A program made the translations under genes and the position numbers. This document shows positions 15,159 through 23,318 of a stretch of DNA of 43,019 nucleotides, piece after piece. Source of the DNA: a bacterium 1xD42-67 (GTDB taxonomy: Bacteria; Bacillota; Clostridia; Oscillospirales; Oscillospiraceae); the NCBI GenBank assembly GCA_003612335.1, contig RAYO01000033.1:1-43019 (forward strand). Reading direction: 5' to 3'. The notes beneath the pieces were generated by a model. That model was not told where the DNA came from. It saw only the letters and a program-made list of their open reading frames with translations, and did not search any database. Positions within the stretch are counted from its first letter, which is position 1; every line of letters begins with the position of its first letter.

Positions 15159-16181
15159 TCATGTCTCTTTCATCGCTTTGCGGCGCAGCTGGCCGCAGGA
15201 GGCGTCGATGTCGCCCCCCAGTTTCCGCCGGACGGTGACGGTGATCCCCCGGTCCTCCAGCCGCTTCTGGAACGCCGCCACCCGGCGGCTGGGCTTCAGG
15301 GGGCTCTCCTCCACCTGGTTGAGAGGGATCAGATTCACATGGGCCGGCGTTCCCCGCAGCCGTTTGGCCAGCAGGTCGGCCTGCCAGTCGGCGTCGTTCA
15401 CCCCATCGATCATGGCGTATTCATAGGAGATCCGCCGCCCGGTCTCTTCAAAATACCGGCGGCACGCCTCCATCAGCCTGTCCACCCCCACGCCCCTGTT
15501 GACAGGCATGAGCTTGGATCGGGTCTCGTCGTCCGGGGCGTGGAGCGAGACCGATAACGTTGATTGTAACCTATGCCGGGCCAGTTTGTCAATTTGCTCC
15601 ACTAAACCGCAGGTGGACAGGGAGATATGGCGCATCCCGATATCCAGCCCGTCGGGGCAGTTGACCAGGGCGAGGAAGCGAAGCACTGTGTCAAAATTGT
15701 CCAGCGGCTCTCCGATCCCCATCAGCACGATGTTGGAGATGGGAGCCCCGCTGTCGATCTGGGTGAACAGCACCTGGTCCACCATCTCCGCAGGGGACAG
15801 GTCCCGGACCTTCCCCGCGATGGTGGACGCGCAGAACGCGCAGCCCATCCGGCAGCCCACCTGGCAGGAGATGCAGACCGTGTTGCCATGCTGATACCGC
15901 ATGAGCACCGACTCCACACAGTTCCCGTCAGCCAGCTCCCACAGATATTTGATGGTGCCGTCCTGCTGGGACACCTGCTTCCGAGCCACTTTCGGAGGTG
16001 TGAGCAGGGCGGTCTCTTCCAGCCTTTGGCGCAGCGCTTTCGACAGGTCGGTCATCTCCCCGAAGGAGACGGCGCCGCGGTACAGCCACCTGAAGATCTG
16101 CCTGGCCCGAAAGGCGGGCTCCCCCTGGGCCTTGAGCCAGGCGGTGAGCTCCTCCAGATCCATCGACTTGATATCGACCAT
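15159..16181 (-). CDS. rlmN: 23S rRNA/tRNA adenine-C2 methyltransferase RlmN (radical SAM)
   Basis: A 340-residue enzyme with the radical-SAM CxxxCxxC cluster motif (CRMGCAFC) and the C-terminal resolving Cys in DIDASCGQL. It methylates A2503 of 23S rRNA and A37 of some tRNAs at C2. SPAEMVDQVLF, MGIGEPLDNFD and SLHAPDDETR are conserved segments. It is not Cfr-like by any feature visible here, and its genomic position is the housekeeping one between rsmB and prpC. It starts six bases after rsmB's stop. Confidence 0.96.
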   Translation of the reverse strand: MVDIKSMDLEELTAWLKAQGEPAFRARQIFRWLYRGAVSFGEMTDLSKALRQRLEETALLTPPKVARKQVSQQDGTIKYLWELADGNCVESVLMRYQHGNTVCISCQVGCRMGCAFCASTIAGKVRDLSPAEMVDQVLFTQIDSGAPISNIVLMGIGEPLDNFDTVLRFLALVNCPDGLDIGMRHISLSTCGLVEQIDKLARHRLQSTLSVSLHAPDDETRSKLMPVNRGVGVDRLMEACRRYFEETGRRISYEYAMIDGVNDADWQADLLAKRLRGTPAHVNLIPLNQVEESPLKPSRRVAAFQKRLEDRGITVTVRRKLGGDIDASCGQLRRKAMKET

Positions 16182-16187
16182 AGGGCT

Positions 16188-17516
16188 TCACCCCTCCTTA
16201 CGCAGCTTGCAGATGAAGAACCCATCTGTCCCCTGACGATGGGGCCAGAGAGCGATCCACCCCTCCCGGGCCTCCCCCACTGCCTCCGGCAGGGAAAAGG
16301 GCTCCGCCTTGAAGTCCGGGTGGTCCGCCAAAAAGGACTGGGCCACCTCCTCGTTCTCCCGGCGGAGGAGGGTGCAGGTGGAATAGACCAGCACACCGTT
16401 GGGGCGCACATACCGGGCGGCATTGTCCAAAATGGCCCGCTGGACCTCTGGCAGCCCCGCCAGAGGAGCGGGATCCTTATATCGGATATCCGGCTTCTTT
16501 CGGATGACCCCCAGACCGGAACAGGGGGCATCCACCAGGACCCGGTCGAAGGCCCCTTCCCACTCCGGGCGGAACACCTTGCCGTCCGCCGTCATGGGGA
16601 CGATGTTGGTCAGGCCCAGACGGTCCGCCCCAGCCTGGATCAGCTTCTTCTTGTGGGGATGGAGGTCGCAGGAGATCACCTCTCCCCGCCCCGCCATCCG
16701 GATGGCGGCGGCGAAGCTCTTCCCGCCGGGGGCCGCACAGCAGTCCAGCACACGCATGTCCGCTCTCGGATCCAGAGCCTCCACAGCCAAGCGGCTGGCT
16801 GGGTCCTGGATATAGAACAGCCCCTCACGAAAGGCGGTCAGCCGTTCCAGGTCCCCGGTCTTATGTAAAGTCAGACAGTCCTCCAGCCAAGGGTGGGGCC
16901 TGGCCTGGGCCCCCTCTCTCTCCAGGGATCCGGCCAGCTCCTCCGCCGTCGTCTTGGTGGTGTTCACCATGGCGGTGATGGGGGCCTGGCTGTTATTGGC
17001 AGAGAGCAGCTCTTCCGTCTCCTCACTGCCCAAAACTGTCAAAAATTCCCGCACCAGCCACTCCGGTTCGGAATACAGGATGGAAAGATAACTCGCCGTA
17101 TCCGTCCGGGGGATGGCGGGCAGGTCGCCGGCGCTCCGCTCCAGGCTGCGCAGGATCCCGTTGACCATCCCCGCCGCCCGGGGATTCTTACAGTGCCTCC
17201 TCGTCAGCTCCACCGCGGTATCCACCGCCGCGCTGTGGGGGATCCTGTCCAGGAAGAGGATCTGATAGGCCCCCAGCCGCAAGGCCTCTATCACCTTGCC
17301 CTCCATCCGCTTCAGGGGGAGGTTTGAAAAATGGGACAGGTAATGGTCCAGCAGCAGCCGGTTCTGGAGCACGCCGAAGCACAGCTGGGTGGCCAGGGCG
17401 CTGTCCCGGCTGTCCAGCCCGGCGGCGGCCAGCCGCTTCTTCAGGATGGCGTCCGACCATCCCCCCTGCCGCTGGCAGTCGTTCAGCGCCAGCAGCGATA
17501 CCTCACGGGCGTCCAT
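16188..17516 (-). CDS. rsmB: 16S rRNA m5C967 methyltransferase RsmB
   Basis: About 442 residues with an N-terminal NusB-like RNA-binding domain (AREVSLLALNDCQRQGG to residue ~140) and a Rossmann methyltransferase domain with LDCCAAPGGKS, the DAPCSGLGVIRKKPDIRY motif and the catalytic Cys in VYSTCTL. It methylates C967 of 16S rRNA. The ATG at 17516 gives the usual beginning (MDAREVSLLAL); a GTG at 17525 is the alternative. It lies downstream of an unusual A/T-rich spacer and an unknown gene that separate it from fmt. Confidence 0.95.
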   Translation of the reverse strand: MDAREVSLLALNDCQRQGGWSDAILKKRLAAAGLDSRDSALATQLCFGVLQNRLLLDHYLSHFSNLPLKRMEGKVIEALRLGAYQILFLDRIPHSAAVDTAVELTRRHCKNPRAAGMVNGILRSLERSAGDLPAIPRTDTASYLSILYSEPEWLVREFLTVLGSEETEELLSANNSQAPITAMVNTTKTTAEELAGSLEREGAQARPHPWLEDCLTLHKTGDLERLTAFREGLFYIQDPASRLAVEALDPRADMRVLDCCAAPGGKSFAAAIRMAGRGEVISCDLHPHKKKLIQAGADRLGLTNIVPMTADGKVFRPEWEGAFDRVLVDAPCSGLGVIRKKPDIRYKDPAPLAGLPEVQRAILDNAARYVRPNGVLVYSTCTLLRRENEEVAQSFLADHPDFKAEPFSLPEAVGEAREGWIALWPHRQGTDGFFICKLRKEG

Positions 17517-17549
17517 CCTTCTCACCGGCCTTTCTTCTTCTTTTCATTT

Positions 17550-17573
17550 AAAAAGAAAAGAAGCAAAAGAAAA
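17550..17573. repeat. Purine-rich intergenic repeat, copy 1
   Basis: A 24-base A/G-only motif except for one C (AAAAAGAAAAG + AAGC + AAAAGAAAA) lies between rsmB and the unknown gene. It matches 19469-19492 at 22 of 24 positions. On the - strand it forms the T-rich tract after a GGAAAAAC-GAA-GTTTTTCC hairpin (17579-17597), so it may also work as a terminator. Confidence 0.6.
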
Positions 17574-17599
17574 CTTTCCGGAAAAACTTCGTTTTTCCG

Positions 17600-17968
17600 C
17601 TATACTCCTAAGCATAGGATCGCATCCTCATGGGTGACTGCGACCACCCAGTCCATAGTCCCATCGAACAGATATGCGTCGATGTCCTCCCAAAGTTCCA
17701 GCTGTGTCACATAGTCCACCACTGGACCGAAGCTGGCAGAGTACAGCATTTTGGGCCGTTCTGAATAAAAGAACAACTTTTTATCCTTTGGGATCCCCAA
17801 GTTTGCGATCTCCTCAAAGGGGAGACAGCGGGGCTCGTACTGTGGGAGAAAGGAGTTCCACATCAGTCCCACCTGCCTCAGCCGTTTCCGGTCCACATAG
17901 CGGTCCCGGAACCGTTCTATGAGCCATGGAGCATTTAAAACGCGGTCATAGGCGGTAAACTCATACAT
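17600..17968 (-). CDS. Unknown protein inserted between fmt and rsmB
   Basis: Encodes 122 residues starting MYEFTAYDRVL; I do not recognise the family. It is soluble-looking, with aromatic and charged stretches (WLIERFRDRYVDRKRLRQVGLMW) and a C-terminal segment (YLFDGTMDWVVAVTHEDAILCLG) resembling an immunity- or SMI1-type small domain, but this is only a resemblance. The ATG is 4 bases after the fmt stop, with CAGGTG 7 bases upstream, so it is read with fmt. Codons are more A/T-rich than in neighbouring genes. The fmt-rsmB junction is normally tight, so this is probably a late addition. Confidence 0.6.
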   Translation of the reverse strand: MYEFTAYDRVLNAPWLIERFRDRYVDRKRLRQVGLMWNSFLPQYEPRCLPFEEIANLGIPKDKKLFFYSERPKMLYSASFGPVVDYVTQLELWEDIDAYLFDGTMDWVVAVTHEDAILCLGV

Positions 17969-17972
17969 GCCA

Positions 17973-18899
17973 TCACACCTGGATCGGGTGCCCCGCCAGG
18001 TAGGCGGCGACGGACATCCTTTTCTTGCCAGGAGCCTGGAGCTCCAGGATGCGCAGTACATGATCAAACTCACCGCAGGCCACGTCGATCCCCCCCCAGT
18101 CGGCGGCGATCACAGTGCCGGGGAGGGCGTCGGTGTGTTTCTCCACCACCTGGGCCCCCCACAGCTTGATGGGCTCACCGGTGATCGCCGTGGTAGAAGC
18201 CCCTGGCCAGGGGTACAGGCCCCGGATCTGGTCAAAGATCTCCTGAGCGCTCTTGGTCCAGTCCACCGGCGACATCTCCTTGGAGAGCATGGGGGCCTGG
18301 GTGGCCTGGGCGTGGTCCTGAGGGGTGTAGGTGGCTGTCCCGGCCTGGATCTGGGCCACAGCCTCCACCACCAGCTCCCCTCCCAGCTCGGCCAGACGGT
18401 CATAGAGGGCGGCGGCGTTCTCCGTCTTCCCGATCCTGACCGCCCGCTGGAGGAGGATGTCCCCCGCGTCCATGTCGTGGACCATGCGCTGGATGGTGAC
18501 ACCGGTCACCTTCTCTCCGTTGAGGATGGCCCAGTTGATGGGGGCAGAGCCCCGGTATTTGGGCAGGAGAGAGGAGTGGACGTTGATGCACCCCTTGGGG
18601 GGCAGAGCCAGGATATCGTCCGGAAGGAAGCGGCCATAGGCCGCCACCACGATCAGCTCCGGGCCCAGCTCCTCCAAGATGGCCAGGGCGGCGCCGTCCC
18701 GCAGCTTCTCCGGCTGGAACACCGGGATGCCATGGGCCTGGGCATGCTCCTTCACCGGAGTGGGCTGGAGCTTATTGTGGTGCCGGCCCACCGGTCTGTC
18801 CGGCTGGCTGAAGGCCCCGACGATCTCATGTCCCGCGCCGATCAGCGCCTCCAGAGAGGCCACGGCAAAGGCGGGAGTGCCCATGAAAACGATCCTCAC
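17973..18899 (-). CDS. fmt: Methionyl-tRNA formyltransferase
   Basis: A 308-residue enzyme that formylates initiator Met-tRNA using 10-formyl-THF. The motif FMGTPAFAVASLEAL is at the start. The formyl-folate site HSSLLPKYRGSAPINWAILNGE and a downstream catalytic Asp in MDAGDILLQ are present, followed by a C-terminal tRNA-binding domain. It starts with GTG overlapping the def stop (GTGA), so formylation and deformylation functions are translated in step. Confidence 0.97.
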   Translation of the reverse strand: MRIVFMGTPAFAVASLEALIGAGHEIVGAFSQPDRPVGRHHNKLQPTPVKEHAQAHGIPVFQPEKLRDGAALAILEELGPELIVVAAYGRFLPDDILALPPKGCINVHSSLLPKYRGSAPINWAILNGEKVTGVTIQRMVHDMDAGDILLQRAVRIGKTENAAALYDRLAELGGELVVEAVAQIQAGTATYTPQDHAQATQAPMLSKEMSPVDWTKSAQEIFDQIRGLYPWPGASTTAITGEPIKLWGAQVVEKHTDALPGTVIAADWGGIDVACGEFDHVLRILELQAPGKKRMSVAAYLAGHPIQV

Positions 18900-19426
18900 C
18901 GCTTCCTCCTCCTCCCTCGTTTCGGCTTCTCCTGTTCCTCCTCCTCCATCATGGCGTCCACTTCTTCAGCGGTATACAGGCGGTCCACATGCTCGTCATA
19001 CGTATGGCCCTCCAGATGTTCCAGCTCATGGCAGAAGCAGCGGGCAGCCAGGCCGGAGCCCTCGGTCTCGAACCAGTTGCCGTCACGGTCCTGGGCCCGC
19101 ACCTTCACCCAGGTGGGCCGCTTCACATATCCCCACATCCCAGGGATGGACAGACACCCCTCCAGGCCGTCCTCCTCCCCCTCCTGGGCCAGGATCTCCG
19201 GGTTGATCAGCTCGATCATCTCATCCTTCTCCGGGTCAGGCATCACGATGACCGCCCGGCGGATGATCCCCACCTGAGGGGCCGCCAGGCCCACACCTCC
19301 TGCCTCTGCCAGTGTCTCCTTCAGATCGTCCAGCAGATCGGCCAGCTTCCCGTCGAATCTCGTCACCGTGTGGCACCGTTTGGTCAGTGCCGGGTCTCCC
19401 TGGGTCAAGATCGTCCTTATCGCCAT
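18896..19426 (-). CDS. def: Peptide deformylase
   Basis: A 176-residue Fe/Zn peptide deformylase that removes the formyl group from nascent proteins. The three motifs are present: GVGLAAPQVG, EGCLSIPG (metal Cys) and CHELEHLEGH (HExxH form). It has a highly charged tail (EEEEQEKPKRGRRRKR) beyond the core. The start MAIRTILTQGDPAL at 19426 has AAAGGAGAAGG upstream; the longer frame reaching back to 19498 includes the purine-rich repeat and is not expected to be coding. It overlaps fmt by 4 bases. Confidence 0.96.
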   Translation of the reverse strand: MAIRTILTQGDPALTKRCHTVTRFDGKLADLLDDLKETLAEAGGVGLAAPQVGIIRRAVIVMPDPEKDEMIELINPEILAQEGEEDGLEGCLSIPGMWGYVKRPTWVKVRAQDRDGNWFETEGSGLAARCFCHELEHLEGHTYDEHVDRLYTAEEVDAMMEEEEQEKPKRGRRRKR

Positions 19427-19468
19427 TTTTCCTTCTCCTTTGGGCTCGTTCTCTCCCCTTTTCTTTCC

Positions 19469-19492
19469 AAAAAGATAAGAGGCAAAAGAAAA
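19469..19492. repeat. Purine-rich intergenic repeat, copy 2
   Basis: Second copy of the 24-base motif seen at 17550-17573, 22 of 24 identical, located in the priA-def gap. Confidence 0.6.
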
Positions 19493-19513
19493 TCTCAAAG
19501 ATCGTTCTGTCTT

Positions 19514-21979
19514 TCAGTTATCATACGGGTCCACATCCACATAGACGGAGACCCCCTTGTTCTCTTTATCCTTGTGGGCCGCCCTCAGCAAGCCAGCCAG
19601 CAGAGCGCGGAACTCCCGTCCAGACTGCCCGGTGAGAGTGAGGCGATACCGATAGCGGTCGTTCACCTTGGCCACCGCCGCAGGTGCGGGGCCCAGCAGC
19701 TGCCACTGACCTGGGATCCCGGCCAGATCCCGCTCCAGAGCCCGGCGCAGCCGGACGCAGCACCTGAGAACGGCCCCCTCCTCCGAGCCGGAGGCGGCGA
19801 CCACCACCCGCTGGGCGAAAGGCGGGTCGTTCCGCAGGCGGCGCAGCTGGATCTCCTGGGCATAGAAGCCGTCGTAGTCCTGCCGGGCGGCACAGCGGAT
19901 CACATCGTTGTCCGGGGTGAAGGTCTGGATCACCGCCCGGCCCTGTTTGTCCCCCCGGCCTGCCCGGCCCACCACCTGGGTGAGGAGGGAAAAGGTCCGC
20001 TCCCCCGCCCGGAAATCGTCCACATAGAGGGACAGGTCGGGCGCTATCGCCCCCACCAGGGTCACGTTCTCAAAGTCCAGTCCCTTGGCCACCATCTGGG
20101 TGCCCACCAGGATGGGGATCCGCTCCTCACGGAACCGGTCCAGCAGCTCCTCATGGGGGTGGGCGGCAGAGACGGTGTCTGTATCCATCCGCAGCGTCTC
20201 CACCCAAGGGAACAGGTCCTGGAGCTCCTCCTGGACCCGCTGGGTCCCGATCCCCACGAAATTCAGCTCCCCTCCACAGGCGGGACAGGCCGGGGGGAGG
20301 GCCTGGGACCAGCCGCAGTGGTGGCACATCAGCCGGCCGTTGGCCGAGTGATAGGTCAGCTTGACGGTGCATCGGGGGCACTCAGGGACCTGACCGCACT
20401 CCCCGCAGGACACCATCCGGCTGGCTCCCCGGCGGTTGAGGAACAGGATCGACTGCTCCCCCCGCTCGAGATCCTTCTCCAGCTCCCGTTTCAGGACCGA
20501 GCTGATGGGGCCGTCATTGCCCTGGCGCAGCTCCTCCTTCAGGTCGGCGATCAGGACCTGGGGCAGAGCCTTCTGATTGTACCGCTCCTCGATCCGGAAC
20601 AGGCCGATCTGGCCCTCCTGGGCCTGATACATGGTCTCCACCGAGGGGGTGGCCGACCCCAGCACCAGCAGGGCGCTGTTCTGCACACAGCGGTACTTGG
20701 CCACCTCCCGGGCATGGTAGCGGGGGACGTTCTCCGACTTATAGCTGGCCTCCTGTTCCTCGTCCAGGATGATGAGGCCCAGCCCCTTCAGGGGGGCGAA
20801 GACAGCCGACCGCGTGCCGATGACCACCTGGGCCTCCCCCCGGCGTGCCCGCTTCCATTCGTCATACCGCTCTCCCGCCCGGAGGGAGCTGTGGAGCACC
20901 GCCACCTGCTTCCCGAAGTGGGCGGCGAAGATCCGCAGCAGCTGGGGGGTGAGGACGATCTCCGGCACCAGCACCAGGGCGGTCCTCCCTCTGGACAGGG
21001 CCTCCTGGATCAGCCGGATGTATACCTGGGTCTTGCCGCTCCCCGTCACCCCATAGAGGAGGGCGGCGGCGGGCCCGCCCTTCCGGGCCAGGGCGTCCAG
21101 CCCCTCAAAGGCCGCCTGCTGCTCCCCGTTGAGGACCGGAGGCGGAGCGGGCGCCACCTCCTCCAAAGGGACGCGGCGCAGGACCTCCTGCTGCTCCAGG
21201 ACCAGGATCCCGCTCTTCTCCAGAGACTTGAGGGTGGGCATCGAAGCCCCGGTGAAATAGCACAGCTCTTTGGCAGAGGCGGCCCCCAAGGCACACAGCA
21301 GCTCGGTCACCGCATACCGCAGAGGCGCGGACTTCCGCCGGGGGGCCACTATGGCCATAGCGTCCTCCGTCGAGAGGGCCAGCACCGCCAGCTTCTCCTT
21401 TTTGTCCCCCACCGCCCGCTGGGCGGCGGTCTCCAGCGACACGATCCCCCTGTCTGTCAGGCGGCGGATGGCCGGATTGGGGTCCTTGGCGCCAAAGGCC
21501 AGACGGATCTGCTCCATCTCTCCTTTGCCGCCCCAGCCCCACAGCAGGTCCAGCAGCTTCACGGCAGCGGCGGAGCCCTCGGCGGCCTCATAGGCCCGCT
21601 GCCGGTCCACCCCCTGCCTCACCGCCACCTGATCCCGGAGGGAGAAATACAGCCCTGCGGGCAGCATCGCCTTGACGCAGTCATAGACGGTGCAGAAATA
21701 ACGCTCCCGCATCCACAGGGCCAGCTGGATCCCATCCCGGTCCAGCACCGGATCGTCATCCAGCACCGCCCGGATGGATTTCAGCGCCTTCCCTGCGGAG
21801 GGGGCCTCATAGATGGACAGGACCAGCCCGTCAGACCCCCGGTCCCCGGCGGAGAAGGGCACCAGTACCCGCATCCCGGGCTCCAGCCACCCCTCCAGCT
21901 CTTGGGGGATCAGATAGTCATAGGGCTTGTCGATCGCGTAGACCGCCCTGGCGACAGCCACCTTCGCTATTTTCCTCAA
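19514..21979 (-). CDS. priA: Primosomal protein N' (replication restart helicase PriA)
   Basis: An 821-residue helicase with an N-terminal 3'-DNA-binding domain, Walker A GVTGSGKTQVY, a DEEQ Walker B (the DEEQ form rather than DEEH), and a zinc-binding insertion with eight cysteines between about residues 540 and 590 (CGECGQVPECPRC, CHHCGW, CPACGG). The C-terminal helicase motifs GTQMVAKGLDFENVTLVG and QVVGRAGR are intact. It reloads the replisome at stalled forks. It starts with TTG (MRKIAKVAVARAVYAIDKPYDY), preceded by AGGGGG. coaBC, which usually precedes priA in Firmicutes, is missing here. Confidence 0.97.
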   Translation of the reverse strand: MRKIAKVAVARAVYAIDKPYDYLIPQELEGWLEPGMRVLVPFSAGDRGSDGLVLSIYEAPSAGKALKSIRAVLDDDPVLDRDGIQLALWMRERYFCTVYDCVKAMLPAGLYFSLRDQVAVRQGVDRQRAYEAAEGSAAAVKLLDLLWGWGGKGEMEQIRLAFGAKDPNPAIRRLTDRGIVSLETAAQRAVGDKKEKLAVLALSTEDAMAIVAPRRKSAPLRYAVTELLCALGAASAKELCYFTGASMPTLKSLEKSGILVLEQQEVLRRVPLEEVAPAPPPVLNGEQQAAFEGLDALARKGGPAAALLYGVTGSGKTQVYIRLIQEALSRGRTALVLVPEIVLTPQLLRIFAAHFGKQVAVLHSSLRAGERYDEWKRARRGEAQVVIGTRSAVFAPLKGLGLIILDEEQEASYKSENVPRYHAREVAKYRCVQNSALLVLGSATPSVETMYQAQEGQIGLFRIEERYNQKALPQVLIADLKEELRQGNDGPISSVLKRELEKDLERGEQSILFLNRRGASRMVSCGECGQVPECPRCTVKLTYHSANGRLMCHHCGWSQALPPACPACGGELNFVGIGTQRVQEELQDLFPWVETLRMDTDTVSAAHPHEELLDRFREERIPILVGTQMVAKGLDFENVTLVGAIAPDLSLYVDDFRAGERTFSLLTQVVGRAGRGDKQGRAVIQTFTPDNDVIRCAARQDYDGFYAQEIQLRRLRNDPPFAQRVVVAASGSEEGAVLRCCVRLRRALERDLAGIPGQWQLLGPAPAAVAKVNDRYRYRLTLTGQSGREFRALLAGLLRAAHKDKENKGVSVYVDVDPYDN

Positions 21980-22013
21980 GGGCCGTCACCCCCTTCTCTT
22001 CCCTGCGGAAAAC

Positions 22014-22072
22014 GGCCGCGACAAGTCGCGGCCCTACAAAGATCGTGTGTAGGGACACGACTTGTCGTGTCC
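22014..22072. repeat. TGTAGGG-hairpin repeat pair (locus B)
   Basis: Two palindromes, GGCCGCGAC-AA-GTCGCGGCC (22014-22033) and GGACACGAC-TT-GTCGTGTCC (22053-22072), are joined by CCCTACA...TGTAGGG in inverted orientation. The pair lies between rpoZ and priA. The stems have different bases but mirror each other in form, which suggests compensatory selection on a hairpin. Confidence 0.75.
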
Positions 22073-22103
22073 ATCCTGTTACCGATGGGCGGCGGAGCTC
22101 CGC

Positions 22104-22319
22104 TCACCCCTCCGCCTGCTCCGGCTCTCCGGCTCTGACCGTCAGCTTGCCGTCGGCCACCGCCTGGATGGCGATGCTCACCGGCTTCTCTGCCAGAGGC
22201 TCCCCCTCCATCTCAGCCTCTCGGGCGATCCGCCGGGCCTCGCACGCCACTACGTTCACCAGCTCATAGCGGCTGGGCACCTTTTCCAGCAGGTCTTTCA
22301 TTGCGGGATACAGCATCAT
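22104..22319 (-). CDS. rpoZ: RNA polymerase omega subunit
   Basis: A 71-residue omega subunit. The start MMLYPAMKDLLEKVPSRYELVNVVACEARRIA is the conserved Firmicutes form, where the SRYELV and ARRIA segments contact the beta' subunit. The C-terminal half is short and Glu-rich. AAGGAG lies before the ATG. The gene is between gmk and priA, as usual. Confidence 0.94.
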   Translation of the reverse strand: MMLYPAMKDLLEKVPSRYELVNVVACEARRIAREAEMEGEPLAEKPVSIAIQAVADGKLTVRAGEPEQAEG

Positions 22320-22350
22320 AACAAAGACTCCTTACTCGTTTTCAGCGTCC

Positions 22351-22381
22351 GCAGGGGCGGCTGTCAGCCGTTTGCCCCTGC
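22351..22381. repeat. Inverted repeat between rpoZ and gmk
   Basis: GCAGGGG (22351-22357) pairs with CCCCTGC, with an inner GGCTG/CAGCC pairing. It may be a degenerate member of the TGTAGGG-hairpin family or a processing hairpin. Confidence 0.45.
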
Positions 22382-22432
22382 AAAACACATCTTATGATCT
22401 TTCGGGCGGATGATATCCGTCCAAAGACATCC

Positions 22433-23044
22433 TTACGCGAACTGGGCCAAAATAGACTTCCGGCTGTCCACCCGGCACTCGGCGGCGGTGAGGATGGCCT
22501 CGATCTCGGCCACGGCCCCCGACACCTTGTCGTTGATGACCAGGTAGTCGTAGTTGGGGATCTCCCTGAACTCCACCCTGGCCTTCTCCAACCGGCCCGC
22601 GATCACATCCTCGCTGTCAGTGTTCCGGCGGTGGAGGCGGCGGGACAGCTCCTCGAAGGAGGGGGGGATGATGAAGATGAACAGGGCCTCGGGACACCGG
22701 GCCCGGACCTTGGCCGCTCCCTGGACCTCGATGTCCAGCAGCACATCGATCCCCGCGTCCAGCCGGTCCTGGATGGCCTTCAAAGAGGTGCCGTAGTAGT
22801 TGTCTACATACTCGGCATGCTCCAGCAGCTCGCCGGCGGCGATCATCCGTTCAAATTCTGCCCGATCCACAAAATGATAATTCACCCCGTCCTGCTCTCC
22901 CACTCGGGGCTTCCGAGTGGTGTAAGACACGGAGAAATAGATATTGCCCCGCTGGCTGAGCAGCTCGGCGATGACGGTGCTCTTCCCCACCCCAGACGGT
23001 CCGGACAGCACGATGAGCTGGCCCTTGTCCTTCTTTCGCTGCAC
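22433..23044 (-). CDS. gmk: Guanylate kinase
   Basis: A 203-residue enzyme that makes GDP from GMP and ATP. The P-loop LSGPSGVGKST is near the start, followed by the GMP-binding SVSYTTRKPRVGEQDGVNYHFV and the LID Arg segments ELSRRLHRRNTDS. It begins with GTG at 23044 (MQRKKDKGQLIVLSG); GAGGAGG lies 7 bases upstream, inside the end of remA. Longer frames upstream are in the remA region and are out of place. Confidence 0.96.
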   Translation of the reverse strand: MQRKKDKGQLIVLSGPSGVGKSTVIAELLSQRGNIYFSVSYTTRKPRVGEQDGVNYHFVDRAEFERMIAAGELLEHAEYVDNYYGTSLKAIQDRLDAGIDVLLDIEVQGAAKVRARCPEALFIFIIPPSFEELSRRLHRRNTDSEDVIAGRLEKARVEFREIPNYDYLVINDKVSGAVAEIEAILTAAECRVDSRKSILAQFA

Positions 23045-23046
23045 GG

Positions 23047-23307
23047 TCAATCCTCCTCTCCGCTGCCCCGGACCACTCCCTCCAGACAGCCGGCGATGGC
23101 CTCGGGGGCGCGGGCAGACAGCACCACGTGGTCGTTGTCCATGATCAGCACGGCCTTGGTCTTCCGGCCGTATGTGGCGTCGATGAGGACGCCCCGGTCT
23201 CTGGCCTCCTGGGCCATGCGCTTGATGGGGGCGGACTCGGGGCTGACCACAGCGATCAGCCGTCCGGCGGACACCAGGCTGCCAAAGCCGATATCGATGA
23301 GCTCCAA
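23047..23307 (-). CDS. remA: RemA/DUF370 family regulatory protein
   Basis: An 86-residue protein with the RemA signature [38 protein letters not shown], then [25 protein letters not shown]. In Bacillus, RemA is a DNA-binding activator of extracellular-matrix and osmoprotection genes that forms oligomeric rings; in other Clostridia the role is unknown. It starts with TTG (23307), 12 bases after the yicC stop, with GGGGG upstream. The short tail ([14 protein letters not shown]) is acidic. Confidence 0.9.
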   Translation of the reverse strand: MELIDIGFGSLVSAGRLIAVVSPESAPIKRMAQEARDRGVLIDATYGRKTKAVLIMDNDHVVLSARAPEAIAGCLEGVVRGSGEED

Positions 23308-23318
23308 ACCGGTCCCCC

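Noticed and set aside
15159..16181. RlmN considered as the resistance enzyme Cfr
   Set aside because: Its position between rsmB and prpC is the conserved housekeeping one and its motifs match RlmN; nothing points to Cfr.
18989..22138. A 1049-codon open frame on the + strand opposite def/fmt/priA
   Set aside because: It is antisense to clearly conserved genes and reads as His/Gly/Gln/Leu/Pro-rich composition typical of GC-rich shadow frames. There is no RBS or domain.
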